The position numbers and the translations under genes were made by a program. A stretch of DNA of 64,000 nucleotides from positions 124,001 to 188,000 of the forward strand of contig NZ_AMRK01000006.1 in NCBI RefSeq assembly GCF_000299875.1. Direction: 5' to 3'. The notes below the pieces were generated by a model. The model did not search any database. It was not told the DNA's origin and saw only the letters and a list, made by a program, of their open reading frames with translations. Each line of letters begins with the position of its first letter. The stretch's first letter is position 1. This DNA is from Celeribacter baekdonensis B30 (lineage in GTDB: Bacteria; Pseudomonadota; Alphaproteobacteria; Rhodobacterales; Rhodobacteraceae). Below are positions 1 to 8,136 of the stretch, piece after piece.

Positions 1-513
1 GGCGAATACCCCCAATTTCTGGCTGCTGAGCTTGAAAAAGTGCGCGCGCAAGGACAGAAAATGTGCTTGGCAGTTGTCGCAGTGCTTTCTGGAGCTGCGA
101 CAGTTGTTAGCTGGCTTATTTCACTAGAAAAACCAGCTAGGGCTGGCATCATTTCAATGGTTTCAGAGGCGTCAATTGGGACACTGCCATTGTTGTTGTG
201 GGTGTTGCTTAGCCTTGTTGCAGGTTTTTGTTGTCTATTTTACTTGGTCTTTGCTTTGCTACTCGCCTTTTCCGCGAACCCTATATTCGCACCAATTGAG
301 AAGCGTGGGTGCTTTCCTCCTCGTTGGCTCCGCAAACTGGATGAAGCAAAATTCTCAGAATCTTCTCCGGACACATGGAAGACAAACTTGGAAAACATTC
401 TGCAAAAAAGACTGGCTCTTCGAGATGCCGCGGACTTTATAGCGTACATGCTGTTAGGGACGTGTGGTGCCTTGGCGATTTTCGTCATTCTACAGGCGTG
501 GAAGTGGGTATAA
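1..513 (+). CDS. Hypothetical membrane protein, 5' end outside the window
   Basis: The reading frame is open from base 1 (reads GEYPQFLAAELEKVRAQ before the GTG at 40), so the true start probably lies upstream. Three hydrophobic stretches are visible: roughly MCLAVVAVLSGAATVVSWLI, then a long one around TLPLLLWVLLSLVAGFCCLF, and one near the C-terminus. A basic, proline-rich loop separates the last two. I recognise no family. The DNA is clearly more AT-rich than everything downstream, with many TTG, TTT and GTT codons, which suggests recent transfer. It ends 9 bases before the small PheT-like ORF at 523. Confidence 0.6.
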   Translation, partial: GEYPQFLAAELEKVRAQGQKMCLAVVAVLSGAATVVSWLISLEKPARAGIISMVSEASIGTLPLLLWVLLSLVAGFCCLFYLVFALLLAFSANPIFAPIEKRGCFPPRWLRKLDEAKFSESSPDTWKTNLENILQKRLALRDAADFIAYMLLGTCGALAIFVILQAWKWV

Positions 514-522
514 GAGGCTAAG

Positions 523-636
523 ATGAGATTCACACTCTCCGGGCTCAAAGAGCATCTGGATACCGCCGCGAGCCTCGACAGTATCCTTAACACGCTGGCC
601 ATCCGAGCTTCTAAGGCGAAAGACCCGAAAAAATGA
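523..636 (+). pseudogene. 37-codon ORF duplicating the PheT N-terminus
   Basis: This short ORF starts with ATG after an AGAGG ribosome site at 513-517. Its product begins MRFTLSGLKEHLDTAASLDS, against MKFTLSWLKEHLETDASLDD in the real PheT at 1124. By hand, 18 of the first 25 residues and about 57 of the first 78 bases match, including 19 identical bases (542-560 versus 1143-1161). Similarity then stops and the ORF ends in a lysine-rich tail. Its TGA overlaps the ATG of the next gene (ATGA at 633-636), so it could be translated as a leader peptide coupled to the ASCH gene. It is best read as a displaced remnant of a pheT 5' end. Confidence 0.75.
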
Positions 637-1064
637 CCGACCATAACGACAACATGGAAGACCTCCAAGTCACCTATCCGGGGGCGGGGACGTTTAAATT
701 GGCCGACACGAAAGGCCGGGTTGAGCATCTCAACAGGTTGGTCGCGGCCAAACAAAAAACCGCCACTTGCCTGCCGTGGTCGGAGTTTGAGAACGACCAA
801 GGTGCCCTGCCGCAAAAGGGCCGGTGCGACATCATCGCCAACTGGGACGGCAGCCCCGCCATGGTCGTGCGCACGCTCACCGTTGAAAAGATCAAGTTCC
901 GCCACGTGACGCCTCAACTGGCCCTGGCCGAGGGCGAGGACAAGGACATCGAGGCCTGGCGTAAACGCACCGCCAAGGCCTTTGGCACGAAAGGCGTGTT
1001 GGACCGCGACACGTTATTGGTGTTTGAAACATTTGAACTGGTCGAGGATTTGAGCGTCCGCTGA
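633..1064 (+). CDS. ASCH domain-containing protein
   Basis: 143 residues. The pattern is that of a stand-alone ASCH protein: YPGAGTFKLADT, then a helix ending KQKTATCLPWSEF, then PQKGRCDIIANWDGSPAMVVRTL, then an acidic AEGEDKDIEAWRKRTAKAF, and a final strand LLVFETFELVEDL. ASCH domains share the PUA-like fold and are thought to bind RNA or act as nucleases, but the substrate here is unknown. The start overlaps the stop of the PheT-like mini-ORF, and the gene sits 59 bases before pheT, so it is probably co-transcribed with it. Confidence 0.8.
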   Translation: MTDHNDNMEDLQVTYPGAGTFKLADTKGRVEHLNRLVAAKQKTATCLPWSEFENDQGALPQKGRCDIIANWDGSPAMVVRTLTVEKIKFRHVTPQLALAEGEDKDIEAWRKRTAKAFGTKGVLDRDTLLVFETFELVEDLSVR

Positions 1065-1123
1065 CGCCCCCTCCCATCGCAGGACACGCCCGCCAAAAGA
1101 CAGCAGGCAAAGGAGATGACGAC

Positions 1124-3517
1124 ATGAAATTCACCCTCTCTTGGCTCAAAGAGCATCTGGAAACGGACGCCTCCCTTGATGACATCCTCTATGCGCTCAC
1201 CGATTTGGGGCTTGAGGTCGAAGGCGTTGAAAACCCCCGCGATGCGTTGAAGGGGTTTAAATTGGTCAAGGTCCAAGAGGCCGAGCCACACCCGGACGCC
1301 GACAAGTTGCGCGTGTGCAAGGTCGAGACCGATGAGGGCATGACCCAGATTGTGTGCGGCGCGCCGAACGCGCGGGCGGGGATCACCGCAGTGCTCGCCA
1401 AACCAGGCATGTATATCCCCGGCCTCGACATCACCATTTCGGTTGGCAAAATTCGCGGCGTCGAAAGCCACGGCATGATGGCCTCGATGCGCGAGCTGAA
1501 CCTGGGCGAAGATCACGATGGGATCATCGAGTTGGAAGGCGGCGAGATCGGCATGGAATTCGCGGATTATCTGGCCCAGACCGATCCGTCGAAAGTCGAT
1601 CCGGTGATCGAGATTGCGATCACGCCGAACCGCCCCGACGCGCTTGGCGTGCATGGCATCGCCCGCGATCTGGCCGCACGGGGTCTTGGCACGTTGAAGC
1701 CGCTCAAGGTTGAGACCGTCGAGTCCACATTCGCCAATCCGATCTCGGTTGAGATCACGGAGGCGGCCAAGGATGGCTGTTACCTCTTTGGCGGACGCTA
1801 TATTCGCGGCGTGAAGAACGGCCCCTCGCCGATGTGGTTGCAGGACCGTTTGACCGCCATCGGTCTGCGTCCGATTTCCATTCTGGTCGATGTAACCAAC
1901 TTCTTCACCTATGACCGCAACCGCCCGCTGCACGTGTTTGACGCGGCAACGGTCAAAGACGGTTTGGTGATTGATCGCGCCAAAGGCGGCGAGGAATTGT
2001 TGGCCTTGGATGAGAAGACCTACACAATGCCCGAGGGCGCGATGTGTATTTTCTCAGGCGGCAAAGTCGAGAGCATCGGCGGCATCATGGGGGGCGAAGA
2101 GACCGGATGTTCCGACGACACCGTGGATGTGTTTGTCGAAGCCGCGGTGTGGAACACGCTCGACATCGCCAAGGCGGGACGTGCGTTGAAAGTCAATTCG
2201 GACGCGCGCTATCGCAACGAACGTGGCATTGATCCGGCCTACAATATGCAGGCCTTGGATGATGCCACCGCGATGATCCTTGCGCTTTGTGGCGGTGAGG
2301 CCTCTGACGTGGTGATGGCCGGTGCCGTGCCTGATGTGTCTCGCGCTTATCGCCTTGATACCGACCGGGTGCAGAGCCTTGTTGGCATGGACATCGCCCC
2401 CGCGCGTCAGGTTGCCATTTTGGAAAGCCTCGGCTTTGTCATGGATGGCGATATGGCGCAGGTGCCAAGCTGGCGTCCCGACGTATTGGGCGAGGCCGAT
2501 TTGGTCGAAGAGGTGGCGCGTGTTGAAAGCCTCACCCACCTTGCGCCGAAGGCCATGACCCGGCCCGCAGGCGTCGCCAAACCGATCCTGACGCCGATGC
2601 AGGTCCGCGAAAGTGCCGCGCGCCATCAAGCGGCGGCCTTGGGGTATAACGAATGCGTCACCTATTCTTTCGTGGACGAAAAATCTGCCAAACTCTTTGG
2701 CGGTGGGACGGATGCAGTGAAATTGGAAAACCCGATTTCCTCCGAGATGAGCCACATGCGCCCCGATCTTTTGATCGGTCTGTTGCAAGCCGCTGCACGG
2801 AATCAGGCGCGTGGCTTTGCCGATCTGTCACTGTTTGAATGCGGCCCTGCCTTTCATGGCGGTGAGCCGGGCGAACAGCATTTGCAAGTGGCGGGGCTTT
2901 TGGTCGGGGCCTCTGGTCCAAAAGACGTCCATGGCGCACGCCGGGTGATGGATCTTTATGATGCGAAAGCCGATGCCGAGGCGGTTTTGGCCGCCATCGG
3001 TGCGCCCGCAAAGGCGCAAATCCTGCGCGACACCTCGCCGTGGTTCCACCCTGGTCGGTCGGGCAAAATCTGCCTCGGTCCGAAAAAGGTCTTGGCGCAG
3101 TTTGGTGAATTGCACCCGAAAGTGCTCAAGGAAATGGGCGTCAAAGGCACGGCAATGGCCTTTACCGTCTATCTGGAAGAGGCACCTTTGCCGCGTGGCA
3201 GCAAAGTGGCGCGCTCGGCGTTTTTCACCAATGACCTGCAAGCGGTCGAACGCGATTTCGCCTTTGTCGTCGATAAATCCGTCAACGCGTTGGATTTGGT
3301 CAATGCGGCCGCAGGCGTCGACAAAGTGCTGATCGAAGAGGTCCGCGTGTTTGACGAATTCATCGGTGGCTCTTTGGGCGAAGACAAAAAATCGCTGGCG
3401 ATCACTGTGCGCCTTCAGCCTGTGGATGCGACGTTGAAAGACAAAGATCTCGAAGAGATTTCGGCCAAGATCGTTGCGAAAGTCGAAAAGGCCACCGGCG
3501 GCGCGTTGCGCGGCTGA
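1124..3517 (+). CDS. pheT: Phenylalanine--tRNA ligase beta subunit
   Basis: 797 residues, the usual bacterial length. The order is an N-terminal region with a tRNA-binding (EMAP/OB-like) domain at about 40-150 (VQEAEPHPDADKLRVCKVET, CGAPNARAG), B3/B4 editing-type domain with VTPNRPDALGVHGIARDLAA-like sequence near 170, B5 domain around 400-470, core domain with ENPISSEMSHMRPDLL near 540, and a C-terminal anticodon-binding fold (FFTNDLQAVERDFAFVVD). It charges tRNA-Phe together with PheS in an alpha2beta2 enzyme. Start ATG follows AAGGAGATG. pheS is not in the window. A displaced copy of the first 25 codons lies 600 bases upstream. Confidence 0.97.
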   Translation: MKFTLSWLKEHLETDASLDDILYALTDLGLEVEGVENPRDALKGFKLVKVQEAEPHPDADKLRVCKVETDEGMTQIVCGAPNARAGITAVLAKPGMYIPGLDITISVGKIRGVESHGMMASMRELNLGEDHDGIIELEGGEIGMEFADYLAQTDPSKVDPVIEIAITPNRPDALGVHGIARDLAARGLGTLKPLKVETVESTFANPISVEITEAAKDGCYLFGGRYIRGVKNGPSPMWLQDRLTAIGLRPISILVDVTNFFTYDRNRPLHVFDAATVKDGLVIDRAKGGEELLALDEKTYTMPEGAMCIFSGGKVESIGGIMGGEETGCSDDTVDVFVEAAVWNTLDIAKAGRALKVNSDARYRNERGIDPAYNMQALDDATAMILALCGGEASDVVMAGAVPDVSRAYRLDTDRVQSLVGMDIAPARQVAILESLGFVMDGDMAQVPSWRPDVLGEADLVEEVARVESLTHLAPKAMTRPAGVAKPILTPMQVRESAARHQAAALGYNECVTYSFVDEKSAKLFGGGTDAVKLENPISSEMSHMRPDLLIGLLQAAARNQARGFADLSLFECGPAFHGGEPGEQHLQVAGLLVGASGPKDVHGARRVMDLYDAKADAEAVLAAIGAPAKAQILRDTSPWFHPGRSGKICLGPKKVLAQFGELHPKVLKEMGVKGTAMAFTVYLEEAPLPRGSKVARSAFFTNDLQAVERDFAFVVDKSVNALDLVNAAAGVDKVLIEEVRVFDEFIGGSLGEDKKSLAITVRLQPVDATLKDKDLEEISAKIVAKVEKATGGALRG

Positions 3518-3536
3518 TCGGTCTTGAAATGTGAGG

Positions 3537-3564
3537 AAAGCGGCGTCTATTCGGCGCCGTTTTT
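3537..3564 (+). terminator. pheT terminator
   Basis: Stem AAAGCGGCG (3537-3545) pairs with CGCCGTTTT (3555-3563), followed by T-rich sequence. It lies in the 30-base gap after pheT and runs into the 3' end of the convergent glycosyltransferase gene. Confidence 0.6.
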
Positions 3565-4992
3565 CAATTCGACTATCGCGTAGGGCACGTCGATGGTTTT
3601 CACGTCCTCGAACCGATAAGGCAGGGTGGCGCTGTGTTGTATCACCTTGGCGATCGCGTCTGGTTTGATGCCGTGCTCGGCCAAAACCGCCTCAGACCGC
3701 GCGACCATGTCGCCACCGACAAGCACCACCGCAACCGTGCCCGGCGCGGGGACGCGGTTGGGCAGCGGGGCGAGGGCTTGCCAGTCTGGGCGGTGATATT
3801 TCAGGTTGCCGGCGAAGTAGTAATTGCCACTGATCACTGCGACAGGACCCCCGGGCAGGTCTGCGGCAATGGCCTGGGCCAGGACATCCACCCGCATCGA
3901 ATCTGATCCGGCACCGCGCAGCCTTGTGTCGGCCATGGCGGCCAAGATCAGGACGGCCAAGGCGGCACAAACGCCCAAAATCGCGCGTTTCGTGCGCGGG
4001 CCGAGGCTTTGTGTGACCCAGATCATCAGACCGATGGAAAGTGGCACCAACATCGGCAACAGCCAACGCGGTTGAACATCGGTGACGCCAAATCCAACAA
4101 CGGCTACTGCGCCCAATCCCAACCCGATCATCCCGGCCCGCATCAACCAAAGCGCCATAGGCATCGCGGGACCAAAGCGCAGAGCGGCGCGGCCTTGCGC
4201 CAAACGCGCGCCAATGAGGACCATAAGCAACAATGCCAGCGCCGCGAGCGTTTGAACGCCGTATTCGACCAGCCCCGCAAGCCATGTGGGCAGGGTCTCA
4301 TATTTCGGCGGATAGTAGAATTTATAGGCCGAGGCCATGGTTTGATCCGAATGCAGGACCATCCACGCCATCGGTGCGATGAGGATCAGGGCTGCGACAA
4401 GCCCCGATTGCCAAAGGGTGCGCCACATTAGTCGAGCCCTGATCTCTGGCACAGTGAGGGCAGATAGGAACAGCGTCAGAGGGAAGAGCCAAAAGTTAAA
4501 CTTGGCGAGCCCGCCTAAGCCTAGAGCCAGACCAAGCGCGATAGGGTGCCACGGCTTTGGCACCTCTGTCTGACGTGCCATCACCCAAAAAGTTGCGGCC
4601 ATCGTGGCCAGCATGGCGATGCTATGCGATCCGGCGCGCTGCCCTTCCCAAGACACATTGGGCAAAAGCAACAGCGCAAGCGTGCCAAGCACCGCCGTTT
4701 GACACGGGAGAACCCGCCGCAAACCATCAAAAAACAGCGCATAGGTGATAAAGAGCAAGAGGTTTTTGGCCGCGGCGACGGCGAATGTATTGGCCCCAAA
4801 CAGCGCAAACGCACCGGCTTGAATCCAATTATAAAGCGGCGCTTGTGGCCCGTAACCCAAGTGGACCTCTTGCGCCATGACGAACATTTCGGCCTCATCG
4901 ACCTCGAACGACCCGCCCAGGACCGTTCGAAGTACAGTGTGGGTCGCGAAATAGGCAGCGATGATCCAAATGAAGAGCCGATCTTGCCGCAT
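3547..4992 (-). CDS. GT39-like membrane glycosyltransferase
   Basis: 481 residues with about ten hydrophobic segments, typical of the GT-C fold. After the first membrane helix comes the acidic loop GSFEVDEAEMFVMAQ, the position of the catalytic acidic pair in dolichyl/undecaprenyl-phosphate mannose-type transferases. Further on are the PLYNWIQ and KFNFWLF segments shared with ArnT/PMT_2 proteins, and a soluble C-terminal domain of about 110 residues. Such enzymes move a sugar from a lipid-phosphate donor to a lipid or protein at the periplasmic face; donor and acceptor cannot be told. It follows the GST gene by 34 bases on the same strand, so the two may be co-transcribed. Confidence 0.8.
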   Translation of the reverse strand: MRQDRLFIWIIAAYFATHTVLRTVLGGSFEVDEAEMFVMAQEVHLGYGPQAPLYNWIQAGAFALFGANTFAVAAAKNLLLFITYALFFDGLRRVLPCQTAVLGTLALLLLPNVSWEGQRAGSHSIAMLATMAATFWVMARQTEVPKPWHPIALGLALGLGGLAKFNFWLFPLTLFLSALTVPEIRARLMWRTLWQSGLVAALILIAPMAWMVLHSDQTMASAYKFYYPPKYETLPTWLAGLVEYGVQTLAALALLLMVLIGARLAQGRAALRFGPAMPMALWLMRAGMIGLGLGAVAVVGFGVTDVQPRWLLPMLVPLSIGLMIWVTQSLGPRTKRAILGVCAALAVLILAAMADTRLRGAGSDSMRVDVLAQAIAADLPGGPVAVISGNYYFAGNLKYHRPDWQALAPLPNRVPAPGTVAVVLVGGDMVARSEAVLAEHGIKPDAIAKVIQHSATLPYRFEDVKTIDVPYAIVELKNGAE

Positions 4993-5026
4993 GGGTCCTC
5001 TGTCTCAGCGCCTGAAGGTGCGCCGG

Positions 5027-5728
5027 TTACTCCGGCCGCGCCGGGATGTTTTTCGCCCGATCAACCGCAGGACGGGCATAAAAGCGGGCGACATAGGCGG
5101 GCACGTTTTTCAAATCGTTATAGCCTGTCACCTCTTTTGCGCCATAGAAATCAAGCGCATTCAGCCAGGGCGCGATGGCCATATCGGCAATCGAATAGTC
5201 TCCCACAATCCAATCACGTCCCTCAAGTTGGGCGTCCACCACGGCCAAAAGGCGCTTGGCCTCACCGATGTAACGCTCGCGGGCAGTTGGGTCCTCCATC
5301 TTGGCGCCTGCGAATTTATAAAAGAACCCAAGTTGACCAAACATCGGGCCAAGGCCGCCCATTTGGAACATCAGCCATTGGAGCGTCTCATAGCGCGTCT
5401 TTGGGTCTTTGGAGAGGAATTTGCCAGATTTTTCAGCCAGATAAATCAGAATTGCACCGGATTCGAACAATTCGATTTGCGCCCCATTCGGGCCGTTCGG
5501 ATCAATGATGGCGGGGATTTTGTTGTTTGGGTTGAGCGCCAAAAATTCGGGACTTTTGACATCCGCATCGGCCAGGGTGACCAAATGCGGCTCATAGGCC
5601 AGCCCCATTTCCTCAAGCGCGATGGAGATTTTGACTCCGTTTGGTGTGGGAAACGAATAGAGCTGAATTTTTTCAGGCTCGGTTGCGGGCCAGCGGGCGG
5701 AAATCGGGTGATTGACAGTCTGGGTCAT
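5027..5728 (-). CDS. Glutathione S-transferase family protein (YfcG/YghU-like)
   Basis: 233 residues from an ATG preceded by GGAG; a longer frame exists up to 5797 but has no ribosome site. The N-terminal thioredoxin-like domain reads LYSFPTPNGVKISIALEEMG and the cis-proline region is NNKIPAIIDPNG with ESGAILIYLAEK, the glutathione-contacting ESxAI motif. The C-terminal all-helical domain contains DWIVGDYSIADMAIAPW. The TPNG start motif is that of nu-class GSTs, some of which act as disulfide reductases with glutathione or glutathionylspermidine. The protein is probably cytoplasmic. The gene precedes the GT39-like gene by 34 bases. Confidence 0.88.
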   Translation of the reverse strand: MTQTVNHPISARWPATEPEKIQLYSFPTPNGVKISIALEEMGLAYEPHLVTLADADVKSPEFLALNPNNKIPAIIDPNGPNGAQIELFESGAILIYLAEKSGKFLSKDPKTRYETLQWLMFQMGGLGPMFGQLGFFYKFAGAKMEDPTARERYIGEAKRLLAVVDAQLEGRDWIVGDYSIADMAIAPWLNALDFYGAKEVTGYNDLKNVPAYVARFYARPAVDRAKNIPARPE

Positions 5729-5803
5729 CGAGGCTCCTGCGGTGAAGGGCTGGTTAATCTCCCCTAAGGTATTGCTGGAATGCCGAAAGAAAACCATTAA
5801 AGG

Positions 5804-5835
5804 ATGTGCGTCAATGTGCTACGCAATGTGCGTCA
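5804..5835 (+). repeat. Direct repeat upstream of mscL
   Basis: ATGTGCGTCA occurs at 5804-5813 and again at 5826-5835, a 22-base period, about two helical turns. It lies between the divergent GST and mscL genes, 47 bases before the mscL start. It could be a regulator site, but no known motif is recognised. Confidence 0.45.
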
Positions 5836-5881
5836 CTGCGTCGTTTGGACACGGCGGAATTGGTAAGAACGGGGACAGAGA

Positions 5882-6301
5882 ATGTTCAAAGAATTTAAAG
5901 ATTTCATCGCCAAAGGCAACGTCATGGACATGGCGGTTGGTATTATCGTTGGTGCCGCCTTTACTGCGATCGTCAGCTCCATGGTCGCCGACCTGATCAA
6001 TCCGTTCATCGGGCTGTTCACCGGCGGTTTGGATTTCACCAACAACTATCTGGTGCTGTCCGGCGAGGTGCCCGCGGGCGCGTCTTTGGACGCGGCCCGC
6101 GAAGCGGGTGCGGCGGTGTTTGCCTATGGGGCATTCCTCATGGCGGTCATCAATTTCCTGATCATCGCCTTCGTGGTGTTCATGTTGGTGCGCTACGTCA
6201 ACAAACTCAAAGCCGCAGCCTTGCCTCCGAAAGAGGTTACTCCGGCAGGCCCGTCCGAGCTCGATATTCTGATCGAAATTCGCGATTCTTTGAAAAAGTA
6301 A
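5882..6301 (+). CDS. mscL: Large-conductance mechanosensitive channel
   Basis: 139 residues. The N-terminal helix and first membrane helix read [20 protein letters not shown] and [20 protein letters not shown], the most conserved MscL signature. A periplasmic loop (about 50-80) follows, then the second membrane helix [20 protein letters not shown] and a charged cytoplasmic helix ending in EIRDSLKK. It opens under membrane tension to release solutes after osmotic downshock, as a homopentamer in the inner membrane. It is a single-gene unit closed by a strong terminator. Confidence 0.97.
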   Translation: MFKEFKDFIAKGNVMDMAVGIIVGAAFTAIVSSMVADLINPFIGLFTGGLDFTNNYLVLSGEVPAGASLDAAREAGAAVFAYGAFLMAVINFLIIAFVVFMLVRYVNKLKAAALPPKEVTPAGPSELDILIEIRDSLKK

Positions 6302-6334
6302 CAACCCGAGTGCTCGCAAGGCATGGAAGACATC

Positions 6335-6369
6335 AAAAAGGCCCGTTGGATCGCACCAACGGGCCTTTT
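6335..6369 (+). terminator. mscL rho-independent terminator
   Basis: A perfect 14-base stem, AAAAGGCCCGTTGG against CCAACGGGCCTTTT, with a six-base loop and a U tract. It starts 34 bases after the mscL stop. Confidence 0.92.
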
Positions 6370-6371
6370 CG

Positions 6372-6393
6372 CGTGATGCTATAAGGCATCACG
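6372..6393. repeat. Perfect inverted repeat downstream of the mscL terminator
   Basis: CGTGATGC (6372-6379) is repeated inverted at 6386-6393 with a six-base spacer. It lies two bases past the mscL terminator and about 120 bases before the Lrp-family gene. It could be an operator for that gene or a second hairpin. Confidence 0.4.
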
Positions 6394-6511
6394 TCTCGGG
6401 GACACATCTTTCATACGCAACAGGCGGCCATATCCGTCGCGGCTTGCCGAAAAAAATAAACTGTGGGAGATTGGGACGAATTATCTGGAAAAACCGGGAG
6501 AGGCTGCCGAG

Positions 6512-6970
6512 ATGATCAAAATTGACGAAACGGATCGGCGGATTTTACGAATTTTACAGCGCAAGGGACGCATTTCAAACGCCGATCTTGCGCAAGAGGC
6601 GAATGTGTCCAGCTCCGCCTGTCATCGTCGGGTGCAGCGGCTTGAAGCCGAAGGGTTGATCCGCGACTATGTGGCACTTTTGGACCCGCGCCATTTGGAT
6701 CGTCGCTCCACTGTTTTTGTCGAGGTCACGCTCACCAGCCAAGCCGACGATATTTTGCACGCTTTTGAAAAGGCGGTGCGCAATGTGCCTGACGTTTTGG
6801 AATGTCACCTGATGGCGGGCAAGGCGGATTACATCCTCAAAGTCGTCGCCGCCGACACCGATCACTTTGCCCAAATTCACCGCCGCCTCGTCGCGCTGCC
6901 CGGCGTGCAAACCATGCAATCGTCTTTCGCCATGCGCACCGTGTTCAAAACCACGGCATTACCTGTCTAA
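6512..6970 (+). CDS. Lrp/AsnC family transcriptional regulator
   Basis: 152 residues. An N-terminal winged helix-turn-helix (IDETDRRILRILQRKGRISN, then NVSSSACHRRVQRLEAEGLI) is followed by the RAM/ACT-like effector domain at about 65-145 with VPDVLECHLMAGKADYILKV. Members bind amino acids and assemble into octamers. The effector is unknown. The start follows GGGAGAGG. The gene is alone between a terminator and the next regulator gene. Confidence 0.93.
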   Translation: MIKIDETDRRILRILQRKGRISNADLAQEANVSSSACHRRVQRLEAEGLIRDYVALLDPRHLDRRSTVFVEVTLTSQADDILHAFEKAVRNVPDVLECHLMAGKADYILKVVAADTDHFAQIHRRLVALPGVQTMQSSFAMRTVFKTTALPV

Positions 6971-7042
6971 AGGTCTGGGTTTGGTGATTGACCGACCCTG
7001 TGGTAAGTCTACGACCTGTCGCATTTGGGAGGAGGCGGCATC

Positions 7043-8002
7043 ATGGCACGCATAAACCACGCAGAACACGTCATTTCTACCGTCGAATCGGGGTCCGTTG
7101 GCACGCGTTTGACGGCCAGTTGGCGGCGGTCTCTGAAAAAGCATGGGCTTGATCCCGAACGCCCGGTGACGCCGCGACGGTTCTCGGAGGCGGAAATCTC
7201 GGAGCGTCGCGAGCGGCTTGGCGGTTTTATGAATCTTGCCTCGCCAAAACTCGACCAACTGTTTCAAATGGTAGGTAACACCGGCTGTTCGGTGATGATG
7301 ACAGATCGGGACGGGGTGGTCTTGGATCAGCGCTCCAAAGATGCTGATTCTGACACGTTTCAATCTTGGGGGCTTTGGACCGGGGCCGATTGGTCGGAGG
7401 AATCCGAGGGCACCAATGGCATCGGCACCTGTATCGCCGAGGCACGTCAGATCACGATCCACCGCGACGAACATTTTCTAAGCCGCAACACGGTGATGTC
7501 CTGCATGGATGCGCCGATTTTTGGCCCCGATGGCGAATTGATTGCCGCCCTTGATGTGTCGTCCTGCCGCGCCGATCAGACCGAAGCCTATGCGCGGTTG
7601 ATTTCCAATGTTGTGGCCCAAACCGCCAAGCAAATAGAAACAGATGCCTTCCGCGCCGCGTTCCCGAAAGCCCGGATCATCACCGCCCCTGAAGATCGCC
7701 CGGATGGGGCGGTGCTTTTGGCGGTGGATCATGACGATTTGATCATCGGTGCCACCCGTGCGGCGCGCCGTGCGTTTGGACTGGGGCAGGGGGCGCATAT
7801 CGTGCCCACACCGGCGTCGGATATTCTGGGGCGGGATAGCACCGTGTCTGCCTTGGAGCGGGCCGAGCGAGCGGCGTTGAAACGGGCGATTGCGCGGGCG
7901 GGTGGCAATGTGTCTGCGGCGGCGCGTGAACTTGGAATCGGTCGTGCCACGCTCTATCGCCGGATGAAACGGCTCGGGATTGGCGAGAACGGTGAAAACT
8001 GA
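7043..8002 (+). CDS. GAF/Fis-type regulator, AcoR-like but without the AAA+ domain
   Basis: 319 residues from the ATG behind GGAGGAGG. Residues about 60-210 form a GAF sensor (CSVMMTDRDGVVLDQRSKDA, SEESEGTNGIGTCIAEARQI, FGPDGELIAALDVSS), as in activators of the AcoR class. The C-terminus is a Fis-type helix-turn-helix (GGNVSAAARELGIGRATLYR). The roughly 230-residue AAA+ domain that contacts sigma-54 is absent, so it cannot open a sigma-54 promoter by the usual route. It probably controls the aldehyde dehydrogenase gene 134 bases downstream, perhaps through the palindrome at 8011. The ligand may be an aldehyde or alcohol (inference from neighbours). Confidence 0.85.
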   Translation: MARINHAEHVISTVESGSVGTRLTASWRRSLKKHGLDPERPVTPRRFSEAEISERRERLGGFMNLASPKLDQLFQMVGNTGCSVMMTDRDGVVLDQRSKDADSDTFQSWGLWTGADWSEESEGTNGIGTCIAEARQITIHRDEHFLSRNTVMSCMDAPIFGPDGELIAALDVSSCRADQTEAYARLISNVVAQTAKQIETDAFRAAFPKARIITAPEDRPDGAVLLAVDHDDLIIGATRAARRAFGLGQGAHIVPTPASDILGRDSTVSALERAERAALKRAIARAGGNVSAAARELGIGRATLYRRMKRLGIGENGEN

Positions 8003-8010
8003 TCCGTACC

Positions 8011-8028
8011 TGTCTCACCCCTGAGACA
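8011..8028. promoter_or_regulatory. Palindrome TGTCTCA-N4-TGAGACA, candidate operator
   Basis: A perfect seven-base inverted repeat with a four-base spacer, nine bases after the regulator stop and 109 bases before the aldehyde dehydrogenase start. It is followed by no T tract, so it is unlikely to be a terminator. A dyad of this shape suits a Fis-type dimer. I saw no good -24/-12 promoter nearby. Confidence 0.6.
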
Positions 8029-8136
8029 TTGCCGCGCTGCGGCGTGGGAAACAGGGGGTGACCGCAGCTTAAGGTCGCGTTCACACTCTCTTCATATGTT
8101 GGCGTGGGAGACGTCAACACCCTGAGGAGGAAAACA

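Noticed and set aside
4546-5508. 320-codon plus-strand frame spanning the GT39-like and GST genes
   Set aside because: It crosses the gap between two real minus-strand genes and reads as basic, unstructured sequence.
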